64,000 nucleotides of DNA, from NCBI GenBank assembly GCA_963746805.1, contig CAVVCQ010000001.1, forward strand, positions 248,001 through 312,000, given 5' to 3'. The stretch's first letter is position 1, and each line of letters begins with the position of its first letter. The DNA comes from DATHTC01 sp963746805 (GTDB taxonomy: Bacteria > Actinomycetota > Thermoleophilia > Gaiellales > Gaiellaceae). Below, in pieces: positions 35,544 through 44,496 of this stretch. Made by a program: the position numbers and the translations under genes. Below the pieces are notes generated by a model, which did no database searches, was not told the DNA's origin, and saw only the letters and a program-made list of their open reading frames with translations.

Positions 35544-36457
35544 TCAGGCGGCGCCGAGCAGCGAGCGCGAGCAGCGCCTTCTGCACGTGCAGGCGGTTCT
35601 CGGCCTCGTCCCAGACCGCCGACTGCGCGCCGTAGAGCACGTCGGCGGCGATCTCCTCGCCCGGGTGCGCGGGGAGGCAGTGGAGCACGATCGCGTCCGG
35701 GCTCGGCGAGCGCGACGCAGCGACGTCGTCGACGCGGTACGGCTCGAGGTCGCGCACGGCGTCTGCCGCCGCGTCCTCGTCCTGGCCGAGCGACACCCAG
35801 ATGTCGGTGACGAGCACGTCCGCTCCGCGCGCACGGCCTCGCGCGGGTCGCGCGACGAGCTCGACGGCGTTCCGGCCGGCGGCTCGTAGCCCTCGGGGCA
35901 GGCGACGACGAGCTCGCAGGCCGAGCAGCGGCGCGAGGCGTGCGAGCGAGACGAGCACGTTCGTGCCGTCGCCGACCCACGCGACGCGGACGCCTCCGTC
36001 GCGCCGAGGCGCTCGCGGATCGTCAGCGCGTCGGCGAGCGCCTGGCACGGGTGCTCGTCCTCGGTCAGCGCGTTGATCACCGGGATCGACGCGGCGTCCG
36101 CCCACGCGTCGAGCTCGGCCTGCGACGAGCGTCCGGATCGCGATCGCGTCGAGGTAGCGCGAGAGGACGCGCGCCGGTGTCCTCGAGCGACTCGCCGCGC
36201 GAGAGCTGCATCTCGCTCCGGCAGCAGCGTGCACGGCGGCGCCGCCGAGCTGCGTCATCGCGACGGAGAACGAGATCCGCGTGCGCGTCGACGGCTGGCG
36301 CGAAGAGGAGGCCGAGCGAGGCGCGCCGGCGTGAGCGGCTGCGGGTCGAGCTTCAGCGCCGCGGCGAGGTCGAGGATCGCCTCGATCTCGGCGGGCGACG
36401 AGGTCGCCGATCCGCAGTCAGGTCGCGGCCCGCGAGCGAGACCTCGAGCGGCCTCAC
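35544..36457 (-). pseudogene. argF: Ornithine carbamoyltransferase, many frameshifts (probable sequence errors)
   Basis: It transfers carbamoyl to ornithine, giving citrulline. Motifs survive in shifting frames: PSTRTRISFSVAMTQLGG (carbamoyl phosphate loop), EDEHPCQALADALTI (HPxQ), VAWVGDGTNVLVSLA, IVLHCLPAHPGEEIAADV (HCLP) and VWDEAENRLHVQKALL. At least 11 single-base insertions (for example at about 36418, 36400, 36320, 36299, 36229, 36215, 36176 and 36129), plus three double or opposite-sign lesions, break it. Removing them restores about 299 codons, the normal size. The GTG at 36457 overlaps the argH stop. Last gene of the arg operon. Confidence 0.85.
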
Positions 36458-37683
36458 GCCCATCGCGCTCTCGCCTCCGTCGACCGCGGCCGCGCCACGT
36501 CGCCGAGCCGCGGCGCAGGCGGCGGGCGCCTCGAACGTCCCGGCGCGCACGGAGGCGGCGACCTGCTCGTGCGCGTCGCGGAACGGGACGCCCTCGCGGA
36601 CGAGCGCCTCGGCGGCGTCGGTCGCGCGCAGGAGCGGGTCGGCGCACGCGGCGGCGAGCCGGTCGCGGTCGAACTCGAGGCCGCGGACGAGCACCGTCAG
36701 CGCGCGCGAGCGCGCCGCGCACGTCGCGTCCGCGCGGCGAAGACCGGCGGCTTGTCCTCCTGCAGGTCGCGGTTGTAGGCGAGCGGCAGCGACCTTCAGC
36801 GTCGCGAGCAGGCCCGTGAGGCGCCCGATCGCGGTGCCCGCCTTGCCGCGCGCGAGCTCGGCGACGTCGGGGTTGAGCTTCTGCGGCATCATCGACGAGC
36901 CCGTGGCGGCCGTCCTCGGGCAGGCGCGCGAAGCCGAACTCCGCGGTCGTCCAGAGCACGAGCTCCTCGCCGATGCGCGACAGGTGGCTGAAGAGGACGG
37001 CGCAGGCGTAGAGGTAGTCGAGCGCGAAGTCGCGGTCGGCCACGGCGTCGATCGTGTTCCGCATCGGCGTCGGGCGGCGGCGGCAGCGGCAGCGTCGAGC
37101 CGGCGAGCGCGCCGGCGCCGAGCGGCGACGGCCGCGGCCTGGGCGGCGGCGAACGCGAAGCGGGCGCGGTCGCGCTCGAGCATCTCGACCCAGGCGAGCA
37201 GGTGGTGGCCGACGCGTGACCGGGATCGCGCGCTGGAGGTGCGTGTAGCCCGGGCATCGGCGTCTCTGCCTCCTCCGCGGCGCGGTCGAGGATCGCGCCG
37301 GCGAACGCCGCGCAGCGCGCTCGTCCGCCTCCGTCGCACGCGTGCGCCGACGTAGAGGCGGAAGGCGGCCGCGACCTGGTCGTTGCGCGAGCGGCCGGCG
37401 TGGATCTTGCGGCCGACCTCGCCGAGCAGCCGCTCGATCGCGCAGTGCACGTCCTCGTCGGCTCCTCGAGCTCGTCGACCGGTGATCGCGTCGAGCCCGC
37501 GTCAGCGTCTCGGCGAGCTCGTCGTCGTCGAGGAGCCCGGCCGCGTGCAGCCGCCGGGCGTGCAGCCGCGACTGCCTCGAGGTCGTACGGCAGGAGCTCG
37601 AGGTCGTCGCCGCGCAGGAACGTCCACACCTCGGGCGCGAGCGTGCCGACGCGTCCGCCCAGAGCGTCGCTGCCGAGCTCCAG
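36454..37683 (-). pseudogene. argH: Argininosuccinate lyase, multiple frameshifts (probable sequence errors)
   Basis: It splits argininosuccinate to arginine and fumarate. Recognisable pieces: EDVHCAIERLLGEVG then KIHAGRSRNDQVAAAFRLYV (the HtGRSRNDQ signature), AEEAETPMPGYTHLQRAIPV, SSMMPQKLNPDVAELARGKA (superfamily signature) and RDAHEQVA near the C-terminus. The frame changes repeatedly. The end is TGA at 36454 overlapping argF. The start is uncertain: deleting one G near 37682 yields a stop/start overlap CTGA, with argH reading SSAATLWGGRVGTL from CTG, a good match to the LWGGR start of ArgH. Confidence 0.8.
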
Positions 37684-39018
37684 CGGATCGGCGTCGCCGA
37701 CGTCGGCGCAGCCGCCGATGCGTCTCGAGCATCCGCCGCGAGTCGTCGATGTCGTTCACCTGCACCGCGAGCTGGCCGATGCGGTCGGCGGCCGTGAAGG
37801 CGGTGGCGCTCCGCTCCATCGAGAGCCGCTCCGGGTCGTAGGTGACGCGCCTCGCCGCGCGTGTCGAGGATGGTGTAGTCGTCGCCGCGCCGCAGCTCGA
37901 TCGTCGACCTCGCCGGTGACCGACGCGCGAGACCCAGCGCAGCAGCGAGTCGCGCAGCATCAGCGCCTGGACGTCGAACCAGCGGCCCTCGTAGAGGAGG
38001 CGGCCGAGGCGACGGCCGTCGACGGCGTAGCGCTCGAGCGTCGCCTCGTTGTGGATCGCGCTCAGCAGCCGCTCGTACGCGATCGTGCAGCAGCGCCATC
38101 CCGGGCGCCTCGTAGATGCCGCGGCTCTTCGCCTCGACGATCGCGGTTCTCGATCTGGTCGGACATGCCGAGGCCGTGACGGCCGCCGATCGCGTTCGCG
38201 GTGAGGACGAGCTCGACCGGGTCGAGGAGCTCGACGCCGTCGATCGCGACGGGGACGCCGTGCCTCGAAGGCGACGGTGACGACCTCGGGCTCGATCGTC
38301 GACGGCCGGGTCCCAGTGGCGCCACGCCCATGATCGGCTCGACGATCTTCATCGAGGTCGAGAGCAGCTCGAGGTCCTTCGCCTCGTGCGTCGCGCCGAG
38401 CATGTTCGCGTCGGTCGAGTACGCCTTCTCGACGGAGCGCGCCGTGCGGGAGGCCGCGCTCGGCGAGCCACTCGCTCATCTCGCTTGCCGGCCGCCGAGC
38501 TCCGCCACGAAGGCCTCGTCGAGCCACGGCTTGTAGATCCGGAGCGACGCGTTCGCGAGCAGGCCGTAGCGGTAGAAGCGCTCGATGTCGTTGCCCTTGT
38601 ACGTCGAGCCGTCGCCCCAGATGTCGACGCCGTGCTCGGCCATCGCGCGGACGAGCAGTCGTCCCCGTGACGGCGCGTCCGAGCGGGGTCGTGTTGAAGT
38701 AGCGGCGGCCGGCGGTCTGGACGTGGAAGGCGCCGCACGCGAGCGCGGCGAGCCCCTCGCGCGCGAGCGCCTCGCGGCAGTCGACGAGCACCGCCTCCTC
38801 GGCGCCGTAGCGGCGCGCCCGCTCCGGGACTCCGACGCGGCGACTCGTCCGGCTGGCCCAGGTCGGCGGTGAAGGCGTACGGGACGGCGCCGTTCTCGCG
38901 CATCCAGGCGAGCGCGCAGCACGTGTCGAGGCCGCCGGAGAACGCGATTCCGACCTGCTCGCCGATCGGGAGCGTGCCCGAGGATCGCGCCGCCGGCCTC
39001 CTGCACGTGCGGGATCAC
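37681..39018 (-). pseudogene. argG: Argininosuccinate synthase (actinobacterial long form), multiple frameshifts (probable sequence errors)
   Basis: It joins citrulline and aspartate with ATP. Pieces: GIAFSGGLDTCCALAWM (the PP-loop), YFNTTPLGRAVTGT, DIWGDGSTYKGNDIERFYRY, LLANASLRIYKPWLDEAFV, MLGATHEAKDLELLSTSM, LTANAIGGRHGLGMSDQIEN, RWFDVQALMLRDSLLRWV and QLAVQVNDIDDSRRMLE. Resolved insertions lie near 38146, 38264, 38300 and 38319, with more elsewhere. The GTG at 39018 overlaps the argR stop. The domain content shows no loss beyond the frameshifts, and no stop is present at its 3' end unless an extra base near 37682 is removed. Confidence 0.83.
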
Positions 39019-39481
39019 GCGCGCTCCTGGTGGTCGCGGAAGAGCTCCGAGCAGCTGCGCGCCGGTCGTGCCGTCGCGGGCGGCGACGAAGATCGCGTTC
39101 TCGCCGGCGAGCGTGCCCGCGACCTCTGCGAGCGAGGCCTTGTCGATCGCCTCGGCCAGGGCGGACGGCGAGCCCCGGCGGCAGTGTGGACGACGAGCAG
39201 CTGTGCCGCTCGGCGCCATCTCGCCGACCCAGCGCCGGAGCGCCGCCGCGAGCTCGTCGAACCGGTCGAGGTCGGCGGCGCCGGGGAGCGCGTAGACCAG
39301 GCGCCCCGTCTCGTTGCGCACCTTCACCAGCCCGAGCTGGGCGATGTCGCGCGAGACGGTCGCCTGCACCGCCTCGATGCCGTTCGCCGCGGAGCGCCTC
39401 GGCGACCTCGGTCTGCGTCGACAGCTGCTGCTGCTGGACGAGCCGAAGGATCGCCCCCTGCCGCTCGAACTTCGTCGTCAC
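39015..39481 (-). pseudogene. argR: Arginine repressor, five single-base insertions (probable sequence errors)
   Basis: The N-terminal winged HTH reads KFERQGAILRLVQQQQLSTQ, then VQATVSRDIAQLGLVKVRNE; the SRDI motif is diagnostic. The C-terminal arginine-binding hexamerisation domain has LAGENAIFVAARDGTTGAQL. Five extra bases occur: one after ALRG (near 39390), three between about 39150 and 39205, and one near 39051. Removing them gives 462 nt, 153 aa, normal for ArgR. Its GTG overlaps the argD stop. As an in-operon regulator it should bind the ARG boxes between argC and carA. Confidence 0.85.
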
Positions 39482-40646
39482 CCGATCACCTCCCGCAGGA
39501 TCTCGATCGCCCTGTCCGCCTCATCCGCCGTGATCGTGAGCGGCGGCGTGAGCCTGAGCGCCGTCTCGCCCGCGGTGCCGACGAGCAGGCCCCGCTCGAG
39601 CGCCGCCGCCGACCACGGGCCCTGCCGGCCGGTCGAGCTCGATCGCGAGGAGCAGGCCGAGCGCCGCGGACGCCGGGGAGCGCCTCGAAACGTGCGCCGA
39701 CACCGCGCGGACGTGGGCGAGCAGCTCGTCGTCCATCGCGGCCGACGACCGCGCACGCGGCGGCGCAGGCGACGGGGTTGCCGCCGAACGTCGAGGCGTG
39801 GTCGCCGGGGACGAAGCCCGTCGGCGCCTCGTCCGAGACGAGCAGCGCGCCGATCGGCAGGCCGTTCGCGAGCCCCTTCGCCAGCGTGACCGCGTCGGGC
39901 CGCACGCCCTCGTGCTCCCAGGCGAAGAACGCGCCCGTGCGGCCGACCCCGGTCTGCACCTCGTCGAGGACGAGCATCGCGCCGTGCGCGTCCGCGAGCG
40001 TCCCGCGCGACGCGCGAGCGTCCCGGGTGCGAGCGGCCGGACGCCGCCCTCGCCCTGCACCGGCTCGAGCAGGATCGCGGCGGTGTCGTCGTCGACGGCA
40101 TCGGCGAGGGTCGCCTCGCGTGGCGAAGCGGACGCCGGGGAGGAGCGGCGCGAACGGCTCGCGCTTCGCGGGCTGGCCGGTCACCGAGAGCGCGCCGAGC
40201 GTGCGGCCGTGGAACGAGCCCTCGAGCGCGACGAAGCCGGTGCTTGCCGGTCGCCTTGCGCGCCCACTTCAGCGCCGCCTCGACCGCCTCCGCGCCGGAG
40301 TTGCAGAAGAACGCGCCCGCGCGCCGCCGAAGCGGTCGGAGAGCGCCGCGGCGAGCTCCTCCATCGGCGTCGTCGAGTAGAGGTTGGACACGTGCCAGAG
40401 CCGGTCGAGTTGCGCGTGCGCGGCGGCGAGCGGGGCCGGGTGCCGGTGCCCGAGCGCGACGACGGCGATGCCGGCGACGAGGTCGAGGTACCGCTTGCCC
40501 TCGCTGTCGGTCAGCGTGCAGCCGTCGCCCTCGACGAAGGTGACGCCGAGGCGCGCGTAGGTCGGGAGCAGCGGCGCAGCAGTCGAGGGAGTTAGTGGCT
40601 CTGAGCCACTAAGTCTCGAACCGGTTGTCGCGACGGCCGGGGTCAC
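39478..40646 (-). pseudogene. argD: Acetylornithine aminotransferase, multiple frameshifts (probable sequence errors)
   Basis: A PLP-dependent class III transaminase. Pieces: PLLPTYARLGVTFVEGDG, KRYLDLVAGIAVVALGHRHP, AFFCNSGAEAVEAALKWARK, MLVLDEVQTGVGRTGAFFAW (PLP Asp), AVTLAKGLANGLPIGALLVS (PLP Lys), HASTFGGNPVACAA and LLVGTAGETALRLTPPLTIT. Several insertions break the frame. The N-terminus carries an in-frame copy of the SGSEP-encoding palindrome (40592-40612) that ArgD proteins normally lack. GTG at 40646 overlaps the argB stop. Confidence 0.85.
40592..40612. repeat. SGSEP palindromic element, copy 1 (inside argD)
   Basis: A near-perfect dyad: GTGGCTC and GAGCCAC around a single T, extended by TTA and TAA at the ends. 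Read on the argD coding strand it encodes L-S-G-S-E-P-L in frame near the N-terminus. The same core (GTGGCTCTGAGCCAC on this strand) recurs at 56194-56215 in an unrelated gene, again in the frame giving S-G-S-E-P. Its base composition is much less GC-rich than its surroundings, which suggests insertion rather than chance. Confidence 0.7.
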
Positions 40647-41310
40647 GCGGTCACCGCCGTGCGTCCGATCGTCGCCGGCACACCCTCGCGCGCGGCGACG
40701 GTCGCGGCGCGGAGCTTCGGGACGATCCCGCCCTCGAGGCTGCCGCCGTCGAGCAGCGCCGTCGCGTGTGCGGCGTCGATCGCGTCGGCGACGCGGCCGT
40801 CGAGGATGACGCCGTCGACGTCGGTGAGGAAGAGCAGCCGCTCGGCGCCGAGCCCGAGCGCGAGCGCGGCCGCCGCCTCGTCGGCGTTCACGTTCAGCGG
40901 GCCCTCGGCGATCGGCATGACCACGGGGATCCGCCCGGCGGCGAGCGCGTCCTCGATCGCAGCGGGGCTCGACGGGAGCGGGTCGCCGACGAGCCCGAGC
41001 CCGGGCACGCGCTCCGCGCGCAGGCCGATCTCGTCGCCGACGAGCGGGACGGCGAGCGGGCCGATCGCGCAGCAGAGGGCGTGGTTGACGGTCTCGAACG
41101 ACGTCCGCACGACTGCGAGGACGGCGGTCGTCGTCACGCGCCGCCCGCCGACGAACTCCACCGGGCAGCCCGCAGCCGCTGCATCGTCGCCGTGATCTGC
41201 GGCCCCGCGCCGTGGACGACGCACACCTCGTGCTCGCGCGCCAGCTCGAGGACGGCCGCGGCCGACTCGGCCGCGACGGCGCCGCCGACCTTCACGACGA
41301 CGCGGCTCAC
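40643..41310 (-). CDS. argB: Acetylglutamate kinase, short form, one frameshift
   Basis: Amino-acid-kinase fold; it phosphorylates N-acetylglutamate. VVVKVGGAVAAESAAAVLEL is the nucleotide loop, VCVVHGAGPQITATMQ the acetylglutamate-binding HGGGPQI motif, NVNADEAAAALALGLGAERL and LFLTDVDGVILDG the second signatures, and EGGIVPKLRAATVAAREGVP the C-terminal part. One base appears missing near 41175 (frame resumes at AAAGCPVEFVGGRRVTT). At about 222 residues it is clearly shorter than typical ArgB (~290), lacking the N-terminal regulatory helix. GTG overlaps the argJ stop. Confidence 0.85.
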
Positions 41311-42476
41311 GAGCGGTACTCCGCGTTGATCCGGACGTACTCGTACGAGAGGTCGCTCGTGAGGTAGCTCGCGGCGGCCGTCGCCGAGGCCGAGGTCGAG
41401 CGCGATCTCGGCCCGGCCGCCGTTCGACGTCCGGCTCGACGTGCTGCGGCGCGCCGTGCGACGAGCACCGCCGTGCCGTTCCAGCGAGAGCGTGAGGCGG
41501 GACGGCGTCGACGCGCGCGTAGCCGCCGTTGTACGGCGCGCTGCCGGCGGCGGCGAGGATGCGGCCCCAGTTCGCGTCGCGGCCGAAGAGCGCCGTCTTC
41601 ACGAGCGGCGAGGTCGCGATCCGGCGGGCGATCGCGCGCGCCTCGGCGTCGCTGGCGGCGCCGGTGACGGCGATCTCGGCGACGAGCGTCGCGCCCTCGC
41701 CGTCGGCGACGATCTGCGCGGCGAGCTCCTTGCAGACGCGGCGGAGCGCGAGCACGAACGCCTCGTCGCTCGCCGGCGTCCGCTCGACCGCCGCGGCGCC
41801 GGAGGAGAGCAGCACGACCGCGTCGTTCGTCGAGCACTCGCCGTCGACCGAGATCGTGTTGAAGCTCCCGTCGACGGCGGGGCGGAGGAAGTCGATCGCC
41901 TCGCCCTCCGGGAGCGGGTAGTCGGTCGTGACGACGGCGAGCATCGTCGCCAGGTCGGGGTGGATCATCCCGCTGCCCTTCGCCATCCCGCCGACGGTGA
42001 AGCCGGGGCCGTGGGCGACCGCGGTCTTCGCGTGCGTGTCCGTGGTGAGGATCGCCTCGGCCGCGTCGGCGCCGCCCTCGACCGAGAGCGCGGCCGCGGC
42101 GTCGACGAGCCCGGAGCGCACGCGGTCGAGCGGCAGCGGCGCGCCGATCACGCCGGTGGAGAGGACGAGCACCTCCTCGGCGTCGAGGTCGAGGAGCCGG
42201 GCCGCCTCGGCGGCGGTGCAGAGCGCGTCGAGCTCGCCGCGCTCGCCGGTGAGCGCGTTCGCGACGCCGCTGTTGATCACGACCGCCTGCGGCTGCGCGA
42301 GCTCGAGGTGCGCCTTCGAGACGAGGACGGGCGCGGCCTGGACGCGGTTCTGCGTCCACATCGCGGCGCCGGTCGCGCGCGGGAGCGAGCGCACGATCGC
42401 GAGGTCCTTGCGTCTCGCGGCGGATCCGCGCGTGGACGCCCGAGGCGACGAAGCCGGCGGCGGCGGTGACGCTCAC
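41307..42476 (-). pseudogene. argJ: Bifunctional glutamate N-acetyltransferase/ornithine acetyltransferase, six insertions
   Basis: It recycles acetyl from acetylornithine to glutamate. VASGVHARIRR, MWTQNRVQAAPVLVSKAHLE, VINSGVANALTGERGELDAL, GMAKGSGMIHPDLATMLAVV (autoproteolysis site before T-M-L), SFNTISVDGECSTNDAVVLL and FGRDANWGRILAAAGSAPYN are all present. One insertion lies near 42413, and five fall in the last ~150 nt (about 41380-41510). Removing six bases gives 1164 nt, 387 aa, the expected length. The main body (about 310 residues) is in one frame. Confidence 0.88.
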
Positions 42477-43432
42477 ACGAGCACCCCCTGGAGGCGCAGC
42501 CCGTCGGTCTCGGGCAGCCCGAGCGCGAGGTTCGCGTTCTGCACCGCCTGACCGGCGGCGCCCTTGCCGAGGTTGTCGATCGCGCAGATCACGATCGCGC
42601 GTGCCGGTGGCGTCGTCCTCGAAGACGCCGATCTCGGCCGCGTCCGTCCCCTGCACGCGCGCGAGCTCGGGCGCGGTCCCCTCGGGCAGCACGCGCACGA
42701 CGTCCGAGCCCCAGTACGCCGCCTCGAGCAGCGGGCGCAGCTCCGCGTCGCTCTCGACGTAGCACGTCACGAGCAGGCCGCGGCGCACGGGGAGGAGGTG
42801 GGCGACGAAGCAGACCGGGAAGCCGAGCTGCTGCGCCATCTCCGGCGCGTGCCGGTGGCCGCCGACCGCGTACGGCGCGAGGTTCTCGAGCACCGCGCCC
42901 GCGTGCGAGCCCGGCTTGAGCGCGCGGCCGGCGCCGGAGACGCCCGACTTGCCGTCCACGACCGCGCCGTCGATCACGCCGGCGAGCGGCCCGAGCGCGA
43001 GCAGGGCCGCGGTCGCGTAGCAGCCCGGGTTCGCGACGAGTCGTCCCGTCGGGCGGCCAGAGCTCGGGCAGGCCGTAGCTCCACGCCTCGCCGGCGCCGT
43101 CGCCGTACCACGCGCTCGCGACGGCCGGGTCGGCGAGCCGGTGCGCGGGGGAGAGGTCGACGACGACGGCGCCGGGCGGAGGCGCGAACGTGGCTGCCTC
43201 GTCGTGGTCGAGGCAGACGGAAGATGACGTCGGCGCCGCTCGCCGCCGCCTCGGCGTTCGTCACGAACCGCGGCAGGCTCCCGTTCAGCCGCGGGTCGAG
43301 CGCGGACGCGGGCATGCCGGCGAGCGAGTCGGAGCCGAGCGCGACCGCCTCGAGCGACGGGTGCGCGAGCAGGCGGTCGATCGTCTCCTGGCCGGTGTAG
43401 CCGGCGCTTCCGAGGACGGCGGCGGTGAACAT
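42473..43432 (-). pseudogene. argC: N-acetyl-gamma-glutamyl-phosphate reductase, three insertions
   Basis: MFTAAVLGSAGYTGQETIDR is the NADP loop. ANPGCYATAALLALGPLAGV holds the catalytic Cys. VVDGKSGVSGAGRALKPGSH and YAVGGHRHAPEMAQQLGF are the family signatures. Single insertions occur near 43219, 43044 and 42600. Removing them gives 957 nt (318 aa), standard for ArgC. The ATG at 43432 is 28 nt from the divergent carA. First gene of the eight-gene arg operon. Confidence 0.9.
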
Positions 43433-43456
43433 GTGCTTATTATGCACGAAGATGCA
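43433..43456. promoter_or_regulatory. ARG boxes (ArgR operator) between argC and carA
   Basis: The 28-nt spacer carries GTGC-N7-GCAC (43433-43447) overlapping TGCA-N6-TGCA (43443-43456). These match the TGCA-rich dyads bound by ArgR in Gram-positive bacteria, and the spacer is the only AT-rich stretch nearby. It overlaps or abuts both start codons, so bound repressor would block both the argCJBDRGHF and carAB transcripts. Confidence 0.75.
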
Positions 43457-43460
43457 AACC

Positions 43461-44496
43461 ATGCAGCAGCAGCTGGTGCTGGAGGACGGCACCGTCCTCC
43501 CCGGGATCGGCGTCGGAGCATCCGGCGTGGCGGCGGGCGAGGCGTGCTTCACGACCGCGATGGCCGGCTACGAGGAGGCCGTCACCGACCCGAGCTACGT
43601 CGCCCAGGTGCTCTGCTTCGCGTATCCGCTCGTCGGCACCTACGGCGTCGACGAGGCGCGGATGGAGTCGGAGCGCGTGCAGTGCGAGGCCGTGGTGATG
43701 CGCGAGGCGCGGCCCGCGTTCGCGGCCTGGCTCCGCAGCCACGGCGTAGTCGCGCTCTCGGGTGTCGACACGCGCACGCTCGTGAAGCGGATCCGCAACG
43801 CGCACAAGCCGCTCCGGTGCGCGCTCGGCGACGGCGACGTGGAGTCGCTCCACGCCCGCGCGCTCGCGGAGCCGCCGATCGACGGCCGGCCGCTCGACCG
43901 CGCCGTCGGGACCGAGGAGCCGTACGCCGTCGGCGCCGGTCCGCGCGTCGTCGTGGTCGACCTCGGCTCGAAGCGCTCGATCCCGACGCCGCCTCGCCGC
44001 CGCGGGGGTCGAGGCGTACGTCGTGCCGCGCTGGTGGGACGCCGACGCGATCCTCGAGGCGCGGCCGCGCGCCGTGCTCGTCGCGAACGGCCCCGGCGAC
44101 CCGGCCGTGCTCGTCGACCAGGTCGAGACGATCCGGACGCTGCTCGGGCAGGTGCCGGTGTACGGGATCTGCCTCGGCCACCAGCTCCTCGGGCTCGCGC
44201 TCGGGCACGAGACCTTCACGCTCCCGTTCGGCCACCGCGGCGCCAACCACCCCGTCCGCGACCTCGCCACCGGACGCGTGCTCGTCACCGTCCAGAACCA
44301 CGGCTTCGCCGTCCTCGCCGACGACGACGTCTCGCACGTGTCGCTGAACGACGGGACCTGCGAGGGGCTCGTCGGCGACGGCTTCGCGAGCGTCCAGTTC
44401 CATCCCGAGGCGGCGCCGGGGCCGCTCGACGGCCTGCCCTTCTTCGAGGAGCTCGCGCGCGCGTGCCGAAGCGCACCGACCTTCGCACGATCCTGA
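43461..44496 (+). CDS. carA: Carbamoyl-phosphate synthase small subunit, one frameshift
   Basis: The glutaminase subunit that delivers ammonia to CarB. The N-terminal domain is QLVLEDGTVLPGIGVGASGV to SGVDTRTLVKRIRN. The class I amidotransferase part has VPVYGICLGHQLLGLALG (nucleophile Cys) and FHPEAAPGPLDGLPFFEELA (His/Glu). One extra C near 43982 breaks the frame, which resumes at RRRLAAAGVEAYVVPRWW; removal gives 1035 nt, 344 aa. The carB GTG begins 34 nt before its stop. The ATG at 43461 was chosen over upstream codons because it follows the ARG box. Confidence 0.9.

Noticed and set aside
35544..43432. Programmed frameshifting or a mobile insertion explaining the arg frameshifts
   Set aside because: The sites share no slippery heptamer, stem-loop or common motif, and spacing is irregular (roughly 14-120 nt). 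Random single-base insertion explains them better.
43461..43500. Upstream in-frame ATG codons for carA (43425)
   Set aside because: These would place the ARG boxes inside the coding region and overlap argC; the added residues (Cys/Met-rich) are unlike CarA.
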